Below are positions 23,959 to 30,115 of a stretch of DNA of 30,115 nt, piece after piece. The notes beneath the pieces were generated by a model. That model saw only the letters and a list, made by a program, of their open reading frames with translations. It was not told the DNA's origin and did no database searches. The position numbers and the translations under genes were made by a program. Source of the DNA: Agrobacterium fabrum (lineage in GTDB: Bacteria > Pseudomonadota > Alphaproteobacteria > Rhizobiales > Rhizobiaceae); assembly GCA_003241215.1 (NCBI GenBank), contig QFOL01000017.1:1-30115 (forward strand). Direction: 5' to 3'. The stretch's first letter is position 1; each line of letters opens with the position of its first letter.

Positions 23959-25050
23959 TCAGGCCTCCAATGCGTAGTTGGTCAGGTTGATACCCATGAC
24001 CTTTTCAGGGTGGACATAGATCGCCGGGTCCATCAGGCCCGCACCGATCGGAATGAGGGTCTTCGGGACATGCAGCAGGTGGATATTCATGCCGACTTTC
24101 AGCTCACCGACAGACAGCGGCTCGATCTCCTGCGACAATGTGGTGATGACGTCCGGAAAGGTTGCGAGACGACGGCCATCGACCGTATCGACCGCCATGT
24201 ATTCGTTCATCACATGCAGGGTCAGCGCCGCATCGCCCCTGCCGATGGTGACCGTACCGACGTCGAAAGCCTCATTCGTATAAACGACATCCTTCGCCGT
24301 GATCTCTCCTTCAATCATGATCCTGCCGCCCGTAGTCGAAAGGATCGCATCGAGAACGGCCGCATGCCCTCGAGGCTCGGCGGCGAGGATTGCCTGACCA
24401 AGCTCCAGCGCCTTGGAAATTCCGCCGAGCGCCGCATTCTTCGCGACGTAGCCGGCGCGAACCGGATTGCGGGCCGAGGCGATGAAACCGCCCGACATGT
24501 CGGAGGCGGTGCGCAGGATGGGAGAGATACGGCCGGTTGCGCCGCGCGTTACGAGTTCGATATAGCGATTCTGATCGCGATTTCCGCCGACGGCCGTCTG
24601 GATCGACTGGTCCGGTTTTCCAGCCATGCCGATTGCCCCCATGTCGCCGGTCGGATGGGCGCGCATGTCACCCACCGCATCCAGCACCTTGCAGCCAAGG
24701 ATGGCCGAAGGCAGCCATGCGTTGAGGGTCGAGGACTTACCGTTCTGCCCGATCATCAGGGCCGCGACCTTCGCACCGAGCTCATCCTGCAAAAGCTGCA
24801 CGGCCTTGACATAATCCACGCCCCGCATTTCCCAGGGCGTCGTGGAAGCCGGCGCACCGATGGCGGCAGCCGTCGCCACCCAGTCATCTTCGTTCAATTC
24901 GTCGATGGAGACGAGTTCCGGCGCACCGGCGTTCACCGCGGCATAGCCCAGCTTCCGTCCGTGGTGGACCCAGCCGCCACCGCCGGCCGCATAGACCGCG
25001 CCTCCCCGCACCGCAGGTTCCACATCTTTCTCCGTCAGAATTCTGGCCAC
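23959..25050 (-). CDS. DUF917 / S-methyl-thiohydantoin desulfurase family protein
   Basis: 363 aa, full-length DUF917, the family now named S-methyl thiohydantoin desulfurase. Visible family features are the glycine-rich AAGGGGWVHHGRKLGY (residues about 21-36), IGQNGKSSTLNAWLPSAILGCKVLDAVGDMRAHPTGDMG (about 99-137, with Asp/His metal-ligand candidates) and the C-terminal TLHVMNEYMAVD. In ergothioneine breakdown a desulfurising enzyme must replace C=S by C=O on the thiohydantoin, giving hydantoin-5-propionate; this is the only gene of the set suited to that step. It starts with GTG at 25050 behind GGGAGGG and is separated by only 2 nt from genes on both sides, so it is in the same transcript. 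Confidence 0.85.
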   Translation of the reverse strand: MARILTEKDVEPAVRGGAVYAAGGGGWVHHGRKLGYAAVNAGAPELVSIDELNEDDWVATAAAIGAPASTTPWEMRGVDYVKAVQLLQDELGAKVAALMIGQNGKSSTLNAWLPSAILGCKVLDAVGDMRAHPTGDMGAIGMAGKPDQSIQTAVGGNRDQNRYIELVTRGATGRISPILRTASDMSGGFIASARNPVRAGYVAKNAALGGISKALELGQAILAAEPRGHAAVLDAILSTTGGRIMIEGEITAKDVVYTNEAFDVGTVTIGRGDAALTLHVMNEYMAVDTVDGRRLATFPDVITTLSQEIEPLSVGELKVGMNIHLLHVPKTLIPIGAGLMDPAIYVHPEKVMGINLTNYALEA

Positions 25051-25052
25051 TT

Positions 25053-26294
25053 TCAGCCCTCCCTTTTTCTGTCCAATTCCATAACCGTGTTCGCCAGAAC
25101 TTCAGCCGCCAAAGCGAGATCGGCCGCATCCGCCCATTCTTCCGGGCAATGGGAACGGCCGTCGCGGCAAGGGACGAAGAGCATCGCCGAAGGGCACAGC
25201 CGTGCCATGAATGCCGCATCATGGCCTGCGCCCGACACCATCTTGCGATAGGGCGTGTCCAGCCCGTCGGCGGCCTTTGCCAGCATCTTCTGCAATCCAT
25301 CATCCATCTGCACGCCGGGATTGCCGGAAATCAGCCGCGCTTCGATCGTGTTTTCGCCGTCCGCCTCAAGTCCGGTCAGCCAGGATACGAATGCTTCCTT
25401 GTCTTCGGCCCGCTCGGCGCGGATATCAACCAGCATGCGGACCCGGCCCGGCACCACATTGGCGGCGTTGGGGGATATCTCGAACTCGCCCACAGTTGCG
25501 GTAAAATGCCCGGGACCACCGGAAAGCTCAGTCGCGTACCGCTCGATCTCATTCACGATCCGCGCCGCAGCGACAAGGGCATCCGCGCGCAACCCCATCG
25601 GAGTTGTGCCGGCATGATCCGGACGGCCCTTAACCTCGATCTCGACGCGATTGATGCCGACAATGGTTGTCACCACCCCGAGCGCAATTTTTTCCCGTTC
25701 GAGAACCGGCCCCTGCTCGATGTGCAGTTCCAGAAAGGCCTTCAGATCATCAGCCAAAGGAGCTCCAAGAGTTTCCGGCTTGCCGCCCACGTCACGTATG
25801 GCCGTCGCCAGATCGCGCCCGTCGCTGATACGCCTCAGCCAGTCCCGCGGCAGAACACCCGCCATCGCTCGCGAACCGATGCAGGAAACGCCGAAAATGG
25901 AGACTTCTTCTGCAAGAAAATCGACGACGGCAAGGTTATGCCGCAAGGCAACACCACGCCGGGAGAGAATGCGTGCGACCTCCAATGCAACGACGACGCC
26001 GGCAACACCGTCAAAACGTCCGCCGCCCGGCACAGTGTCGGAATGCGAACCCAGCATGATCGTTCCGGCCTGCGGTTCGGTGCCTTCGCGTCGACCGATC
26101 AGGTTCCCGCCCGCATCCGTCGCCACATTTAATCCTTCACCCAGGAAACGCCGCCGAAGATAGTCGCGCCCTTCATCGAAACGGGGCGAGAAGGCGCGGC
26201 GGGTCCAGGGACGTTCCGGATCGGTAATCTGCGCCAGCGCGTCGAGATCCGCTTCTATGTCCTTTATCGATGCATCGAGATTGCGGCGCATCAC
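25053..26294 (-). CDS. M20-family amidase/carbamoylase; candidate N-carbamoyl-L-glutamate amidohydrolase
   Basis: 413 aa of the hydantoinase/carbamoylase (allantoate amidohydrolase, AmaB) branch of M20. Metal and catalytic residues are in place: His84 in MLGSHSDTVPGGG, Asp95 in RFDGVAG, Glu129-Glu130 in FLAEEVSIFG, His191 in LELHIEQGPVLE and His382 in DGRSHCPEEW. The dimerisation-domain motif GRPDHAGTTPMGLRAD is near 224-238. These enzymes remove the carbamoyl group from N-carbamoyl-L-amino acids, giving CO2, ammonia and the amino acid. Here glutamate is the expected product. GTG 26294 overlaps the hydantoinase stop; ATG 26291 is an equally plausible start, with AAGGGG at 26300-26305. Allantoate amidohydrolase is an alternative reading. 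Confidence 0.9.
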   Translation of the reverse strand: MMRRNLDASIKDIEADLDALAQITDPERPWTRRAFSPRFDEGRDYLRRRFLGEGLNVATDAGGNLIGRREGTEPQAGTIMLGSHSDTVPGGGRFDGVAGVVVALEVARILSRRGVALRHNLAVVDFLAEEVSIFGVSCIGSRAMAGVLPRDWLRRISDGRDLATAIRDVGGKPETLGAPLADDLKAFLELHIEQGPVLEREKIALGVVTTIVGINRVEIEVKGRPDHAGTTPMGLRADALVAAARIVNEIERYATELSGGPGHFTATVGEFEISPNAANVVPGRVRMLVDIRAERAEDKEAFVSWLTGLEADGENTIEARLISGNPGVQMDDGLQKMLAKAADGLDTPYRKMVSGAGHDAAFMARLCPSAMLFVPCRDGRSHCPEEWADAADLALAAEVLANTVMELDRKREG

Positions 26295-27673
26295 AACAGC
26301 CCCTTGCGCAGTCCAAGCGTTTCGGGCGGCCGCACAAAAATGCCGGTTCCCGGCGCAGCCAGCACGTTTTCACCGTCGAAGACCATCTCGCCCCGCCGCC
26401 AGGTGGCTGCGACCGTCCAGGGAAGTTCCATGCCGTGATAAGGCGACCACCCCGCAATGGAGTGTGGACTGGTGGCTGCGTCATACACCACGGGCCGATC
26501 GACCAGCACCATGACGTCAGCGTCGCGCCCGACCTGCAGCCCGCCTTTCTGGTGGTCCAGACGAAAATGCCGGGCCGGATTTTCAGCCATAAGCCGAGCC
26601 GCCCACACCAGCGGCACACCGCGTGCGATCGCGCCCTTGACGAAGAGCGGCACCATCACTTCCAGCCCCGGGACGCCGGAGGCATTTTTCAGCATATCGG
26701 GATTGGTCTTGCGGTCCTCGCTCCAGCTTACATGATCGGTGGACACCATCGACACCCGCCCTTCCGCCAGATGGCGCCAGATCGCCTCCACTTCTTTGCG
26801 GGGGCGTATCGGCGGATTGATCTTGGCCTTGCCGCCAAGCCGCGCGACATCGTTCTCCTCATCCAGAACAAGGTAGTGAATGCAGCATTCGATGGAGGAA
26901 TACCGGCCGTTCCTGCGATACATCTCGGCGATTTCGTAACCGCGGCTGACGGAGCAATGGACGACATGCGCCGGACAATCCGTCTCGGCGCCGGTTTCGT
27001 AAATCTGCAGCATCGCCAGCGTCTCGGCCAATTCGGGACGCGACAGACCGTGCGCACGCCAGTCGGTTATGCCGGATGCTTCGACCTCGGAAATCGCGGC
27101 GCGGACATAGGCGTCGTCCTCATTGTGCACGCCTGCGGCAAGCCCGGTCTTTGCAATCTCGGCGAAACAGGCGCGAAGCAGCGCAGGTGGGATACGCGGA
27201 AAGCGTTGGGGATCCGTGCCGAAAGTCGAGAACTTGTAGGCGCAAACTCCCGCCGCAGCCTGTTCGGCAATGCGGGCGGGACCCTCTTGCGGATCGACAG
27301 TGCCATAAAGCGCGACGTCGATGCGCGCCTCCGCGTCGATCATCGCGACCTTGCGCCCGACGGCCTCGGCGGAACACACAAGATTGCCCTCATCATAGGG
27401 CATGTCCACGATTGTCGTGACGCCGCCCGCCACCGCCGCACGGGTCGAAGCCGCAAAACCCTCGGCCCCCTTCTGCGACAGCGAATGCACCTGTGCATCA
27501 ATGGCGCCAGGCAATATAAGGCCGGTGCCGAAATCATGATTTTCTCGTCCAGCCGGCGCGGGGCCTTCTCCGATGAGTGCCGTTTTCCCCTCGCGAATGG
27601 CCACGAAACCTCGAGAAATCTCGCGATCGGTCAGAATGACTCGCCCCGCCAGAACCGTATCGAAATCCGCCAT
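26291..27673 (-). CDS. Cyclic amidohydrolase (dihydropyrimidinase/allantoinase family); candidate hydantoin-5-propionate hydrolase
   Basis: 460-aa TIM-barrel amidohydrolase. N-terminal beta part 1-50, then LPGAIDAQVHS (55-64), carboxylated-Lys candidate Lys147 in CAYKFSTFG, His183 in GVHNEDD, His239 in AHVVHCSVSRG, Asp313 in STDHVSWSED, and the closing beta domain after VGRDADVMVL. The normal metal motif DxHxH reads Asp59-Ala-Gln61-Val-His63, so one zinc-ligand histidine is glutamine. This may mean a mononuclear site or unusual metal use. Family enzymes open hydantoin, dihydropyrimidine or allantoin rings; the co-transcribed carbamoylase fits hydantoin ring opening to N-carbamoyl-glutamate. 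First gene of the operon, with AGGAGG just before ATG 27673. Confidence 0.88.
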   Translation of the reverse strand: MADFDTVLAGRVILTDREISRGFVAIREGKTALIGEGPAPAGRENHDFGTGLILPGAIDAQVHSLSQKGAEGFAASTRAAVAGGVTTIVDMPYDEGNLVCSAEAVGRKVAMIDAEARIDVALYGTVDPQEGPARIAEQAAAGVCAYKFSTFGTDPQRFPRIPPALLRACFAEIAKTGLAAGVHNEDDAYVRAAISEVEASGITDWRAHGLSRPELAETLAMLQIYETGAETDCPAHVVHCSVSRGYEIAEMYRRNGRYSSIECCIHYLVLDEENDVARLGGKAKINPPIRPRKEVEAIWRHLAEGRVSMVSTDHVSWSEDRKTNPDMLKNASGVPGLEVMVPLFVKGAIARGVPLVWAARLMAENPARHFRLDHQKGGLQVGRDADVMVLVDRPVVYDAATSPHSIAGWSPYHGMELPWTVAATWRRGEMVFDGENVLAAPGTGIFVRPPETLGLRKGLL

Positions 27674-27745
27674 GTCGTCCTCCTGTCATATTTCGACTAT
27701 GAGGCACAATTAAATTAGTGGTATATCCCAAAATCCGGACAGACG
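27674..27745. promoter_or_regulatory. Divergent control region for the ergothioneine-type operon and its LysR regulator
   Basis: A 72-bp gap between divergent starts, distinctly AT-rich compared with its surroundings. It contains AATTAAATT (27709-27717) and the stretch TAGTGGTATAT just after. Such a compact region is where a LysR protein would bind to control both directions. No single T-N11-A dyad stands out, and -35/-10 elements cannot be assigned with confidence. The AGGAGG for the minus-strand operon lies at its left edge. Confidence 0.5.
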
Positions 27746-28966
27746 ATGCCGAAATGGGAAGATCGAAACGAGGCGTGGGCGGTGAAGGTTTCGACGATTC
27801 TTTTATGTGACCAGGTGGTTCGCCTCGGCGGCATCCACCTTGCGTCCAACGCAACGGGAATTCCGGTTTCGACTGTATCGGATGCCGTCAGCCGTCTGGA
27901 AAGCGCCCTCTCCGTCAGGCTTTTTGTCCAGGGCGCAAAAGGCCTGATCCTGACGGCCGAAGGCGGGAGACTTGGCCCTTATCTCGCGCAGGCCGCCCAT
28001 GAAATCTTCGCGATCCATGGCGCGTGCGGCGATGACCATACGAAAGATATTTATCAGAGAAGCGTGTCGCTGATTGCACTCTTCCGCTTCGTGGACATTC
28101 TCGAATCGGGCTCGATCCGTAAATCCGCATTGAGGCTTCAAATCGGGCAACCACAGCTGACGCGGATGATGGCGATGCTGGAGGACAATCTGGGCGTCCG
28201 GCTTTTTGAACGGACCCGCAGCGGCTCGCTCGCATCGCCCGAGGCGCTTCGCATATCGCCCCACGTCAACAAGTTACGCGATATCTGGGCTGCGCTGGAC
28301 TCCACATCCGCCCTGCGTTTCAAGCGGCATTTGCGGCATTGGTCATTCGGCGGCATTCCTCCCGCAACGACGGACAGCCCGTCGGCAATTATTCTGGCGC
28401 GCATTGCCGCCAACTGGGCACGGCGTTTCGACACACCGCTGCTGATGCAGCCCGGACTTGCAGACAGCCTGCTGGAAGGACTTGAACAGCAGCGATACGA
28501 TGCAGTCCTTGTCGACATGCCAGTCAACAATTCTCGCCTGCGCAGCCGTGAGGTTTTGCGCAGCCACCTTTCATGTTTCCTGCAGCATGAAGCACCTGAA
28601 CTGGCGGATGCAGATTCGCCGTCACAGATGCGCGAGGCGATCCTCAAACACCGCCTGGTACTGCCTTCCCGCGCCTCTGGACTGCGCCAGACGGCCGAGA
28701 GCTTTCTCGAGCACCTGCTTGGACCAACGTGGCTATCAAAGGTGCAGTTGATAGAAATCGACAGCATACCGGTGGCGGTGCAACTGATTGTCAGCCACGG
28801 ATATTGTTCGATATTACCGTCCGCCGTGGGAGTAACCTCCCCCAAGGTGACGAAAATCCCATTACCGATGACATTTTCCGTTCCACTACTATTAGCCTGG
28901 CGCGCCGATGACAGAGGTACAGATATGGCGCAGCGCGTTCTTCAGCTGCTTGATATGACGAACTGA
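27746..28966 (+). CDS. LysR-type regulator with two tandem N-terminal HTH domains
   Basis: 406 aa, about 100 longer than usual LysR proteins. Residues about 23-75 form one LysR-like winged HTH (VVRLGGIHLASNATGIPVSTVSDAVSRLES, then SVRLFVQGAKGLILTAEG). Residues about 110-165 form a second (LFRFVDILESGSIRKSALRLQIGQPQLTRMMAMLED, then GVRLFERTRSG). The effector-binding domain follows (about 200-400), with DAVLVDMPVNNSRLRSREVL and LIVSHGYCSILPSAVG. Both HTH copies keep the xxRLFxxxxxGxxLT/SPE wing pattern, so this is an internal duplication or fusion rather than frame noise. It is divergent from the putative ergothioneine operon, its probable target. The inducer is unknown; ergothioneine or thiourocanate are natural guesses. 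Confidence 0.88.
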   Translation: MPKWEDRNEAWAVKVSTILLCDQVVRLGGIHLASNATGIPVSTVSDAVSRLESALSVRLFVQGAKGLILTAEGGRLGPYLAQAAHEIFAIHGACGDDHTKDIYQRSVSLIALFRFVDILESGSIRKSALRLQIGQPQLTRMMAMLEDNLGVRLFERTRSGSLASPEALRISPHVNKLRDIWAALDSTSALRFKRHLRHWSFGGIPPATTDSPSAIILARIAANWARRFDTPLLMQPGLADSLLEGLEQQRYDAVLVDMPVNNSRLRSREVLRSHLSCFLQHEAPELADADSPSQMREAILKHRLVLPSRASGLRQTAESFLEHLLGPTWLSKVQLIEIDSIPVAVQLIVSHGYCSILPSAVGVTSPKVTKIPLPMTFSVPLLLAWRADDRGTDMAQRVLQLLDMTN

Positions 28967-29203
28967 TGGTGGCCGGGCAGGCTCGGCTCCCGCAACCCGG
29001 GTTCAAGAAATCCCGTATGTCGGCCGATCAAACGCTTGGCTCCAGAAACCGAGCGCGCCTATCCGTAAAAATATCTCTAGTCAGTAGCCATCGACTTCCA
29101 GCACGCCTCCCCAAGGCGTTGCCTCTGACGGATGCCGACTTGAGGTCTACGCTGGCCTCAGAAGCGACATCTGACCTTCTCAGCCAATTTCGGTCACTTG
29201 GAT

Positions 29204-29617
29204 TTACAACTCCGCCCGGTCGTAAGCGCGCCGGCGCGCTCTGATGGTGTCCAGATTGTCGTGAACCCAGAAGTTAAATCCCTCAAGGGCGCGCAAAGCT
29301 CCATGGGCGATCTCTGTCAGTTCGTACTCGACACGCGGCGGCACTTCGGGAAAATAGTGACGCACGACAAATCCCTCACGCTCGAGATTGCGCAGCGTGA
29401 GCGTCAGCATGCGCTGGGTGATCTCACCGACCTCTTTTCTCAATGTCGAAAAGCGGAGCCGATGATCTTCCGCGAGAGAAAGACGCCAAAGAACCGGCAC
29501 AGTCCATTTGTCACTCAGCAGGCTGCAGACCCCGTTTGACGGGATGGGGCTGAAGTGTCTGTCGTTTTCTGATCCGCACGATGGGCCGGCATCGATCTGT
29601 TCTTCCAAGGGTATCAT
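29204..29617 (-). CDS. HxlR-family transcriptional regulator
   Basis: 137 aa. The winged-helix core is clear: CSLLSDKWTVPVLWRL (residues 31-46), LRFSTLRKEVGEITQRMLTLTLRNLEREGFVVRHYFPEVPPRVEYELTEIAHGALRAL (quoted as one run of the domain's helices and wing, about 54-111). HxlR proteins are dimeric repressors or activators often responding to quinones, aldehydes or oxidants through cysteines; Cys14 and Cys31 are present here, but neither clearly matches the sensing Cys of YodB/HypR. It is divergent from an NmrA-like gene, a very common pairing that suggests the regulator controls it. The 237 bp between the LysR stop and this gene's stop (28967-29203) shows nothing supportable. Confidence 0.9.
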   Translation of the reverse strand: MIPLEEQIDAGPSCGSENDRHFSPIPSNGVCSLLSDKWTVPVLWRLSLAEDHRLRFSTLRKEVGEITQRMLTLTLRNLEREGFVVRHYFPEVPPRVEYELTEIAHGALRALEGFNFWVHDNLDTIRARRRAYDRAEL

Positions 29618-29706
29618 CCCTGTGCCTGATGCTGAAAAATGTGCCGTCTTCCGGCAGAATTACATTCGTATATATAGACGGTCCTTGTTTAACGCGAGGG
29701 TTTCAA
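29618..29706. promoter_or_regulatory. Divergent promoter region of the HxlR and NmrA-like genes
   Basis: An 89-bp gap with an AT-rich core, CGTATATATAG (29668-29678), that could supply a -10 element in either direction or part of an HxlR operator. A small dyad, TGCCG/CGGCA, lies at 29642-29656. No matched -35 was identified. GAGGG at 29696-29700 is the ribosome site for the rightward gene. Confidence 0.4.
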
Positions 29707-30115
29707 GTGACCAATAGCAAGCACCCCATTCTGGTTTTCGGCGCTACTGGAAGGCAGGGAGAATCTGTCGCCAAAGCCTTGCTGAAGGCAGGATGGCCTG
29801 TTCGCGCACTCGTTCCGGATTCCACCAAAGCTGCATCGCTGCAATTACAGAATTCAGGCGTCGAGCTTGTGCAGGGTTCATTTGAAGAGACCAAAGTACT
29901 CCGCACAGCAATGAAGGACGCTTACGGTGTCTTTAGCGTACTGCCAGCCAGCCTGGCTGCCGAAGACGAAGTCCGTCATGGTATATCGATTGCGGATATC
30001 GCTGCCGAAACCGGCATCAACCATTTTGTTTATTCCTCAGGCGCCAGCGTGGGGAATGAACTGACAGGCGTTCCGCGTTTCGACGCCAAGCCTCGTATCG
30101 AAGCCCATATTCGAC
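29707..30115 (+). CDS. NmrA-like NAD(P)-binding protein (partial, runs off the window)
   Basis: An open frame of 136 codons with no stop before the window edge. It begins with GTG at 29707, preceded by GAGGG at 29696-29700. The translation opens TNSKHPILVFGATGRQGESVAKALL, the GxxGxxG dinucleotide motif of atypical short-chain dehydrogenases. It continues with VRALVPDSTKAASL, VELVQGSFEE, AYGVFSVLPAS and NHFVYSSGASVG, matching the NmrA/HSCARG group. These proteins are redox sensors or NAD(P)H-dependent quinone or aldehyde reductases. Divergence from an HxlR gene supports a stress-inducible reductase or sensor. The C-terminal part is not in the window. Confidence 0.85.
   Translation, partial: MTNSKHPILVFGATGRQGESVAKALLKAGWPVRALVPDSTKAASLQLQNSGVELVQGSFEETKVLRTAMKDAYGVFSVLPASLAAEDEVRHGISIADIAAETGINHFVYSSGASVGNELTGVPRFDAKPRIEAHIR

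Noticed and set aside
22298..26294. Reading the cluster as ordinary histidine (hut) or purine/allantoin degradation
   Set aside because: There is no imidazolonepropionase or formiminoglutamate gene, the lyase lacks MIO, and DUF917 has no role in allantoin use; the ergothioneine route explains all five enzymes better, though not proven.
28995..29014. GGGTTCAAG with flanking CGGG/CCCG resembling a tRNA T-arm
   Set aside because: No acceptor stem, D-arm or anticodon arm can be fitted around it; chance resemblance or too degraded to call.

Overview
The window looks like chromosome or chromid from a Rhizobiales alphaproteobacterium of the Rhizobium/Agrobacterium/Ochrobactrum type. This rests on GC-rich codon use with abundant GCC/GGC/CGC, tightly overlapping operons, many NitT/TauT and FecCD importers and LysR regulators, and an RpoN promoter. 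The genus is not proven from sequence alone. No transposase, CRISPR array, rRNA or complete tRNA was found.

Layout: (1) 1-1.84 kb: a fumarate-reductase/APS-reductase-like flavoprotein that lacks its N-terminal FAD dinucleotide-binding motif, overlapped by a two-cluster [4Fe-4S] ferredoxin. (2) 2.13-12.05 kb: a guanidine assimilation operon. A near-consensus sigma-54 promoter (2135-2150) predicts a transcript start around 2161. A guanidine-I (ykkC) riboswitch begins 4 nt later and is followed by an intrinsic terminator. Downstream lie a NitT/TauT-type ABC importer (periplasmic protein, permease, ATPase), two paralogous carboxyguanidine deiminase subunits (formerly urea carboxylase-associated proteins), a biotin-dependent guanidine (formerly urea) carboxylase and allophanate hydrolase. 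The logic is import of guanidine, carboxylation, deimination to allophanate, then hydrolysis to ammonia and CO2. (3) 12.3-14.5 kb: a LysR regulator divergent from an MFS transporter. (4) 14.8-18.8 kb: a FecCD/BtuCD-type ABC importer whose genes run into a TrmO-like gene, next to a convergent single-domain molybdate-binding Mop protein. That context suggests molybdate/tungstate uptake. A gamma-glutamylcyclotransferase-like gene follows.

(5) 19.1-29.0 kb: the most striking region. Six minus-strand genes encode, in transcription order, a cyclic amidohydrolase (hydantoinase-like), an M20 carbamoylase, a DUF917/S-methyl-thiohydantoin desulfurase, a urocanase homologue, an MHS-family permease, and a histidase-fold lyase with a signal peptide in which the MIO-forming Ala-Ser-Gly is replaced by Glu-Ala-Asp. 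Together these match the known chemistry of ergothioneine breakdown: ergothioneine to thiourocanate plus trimethylamine, thiohydantoin propionate, hydantoin propionate, N-carbamoyl-glutamate, glutamate. A divergent LysR-type regulator with two tandem HTH domains probably controls the set. (6) 29.2-30.1 kb: an HxlR regulator divergent from an NmrA-like NAD(P)-binding protein that runs off the window.

The window therefore joins two nitrogen-scavenging pathways, for guanidine and probably ergothioneine. The least-described elements are the sigma-54/riboswitch arrangement, the putatively periplasmic cofactor-less lyase, the hydantoinase with a Gln-x-His metal motif, and the double-HTH LysR protein.
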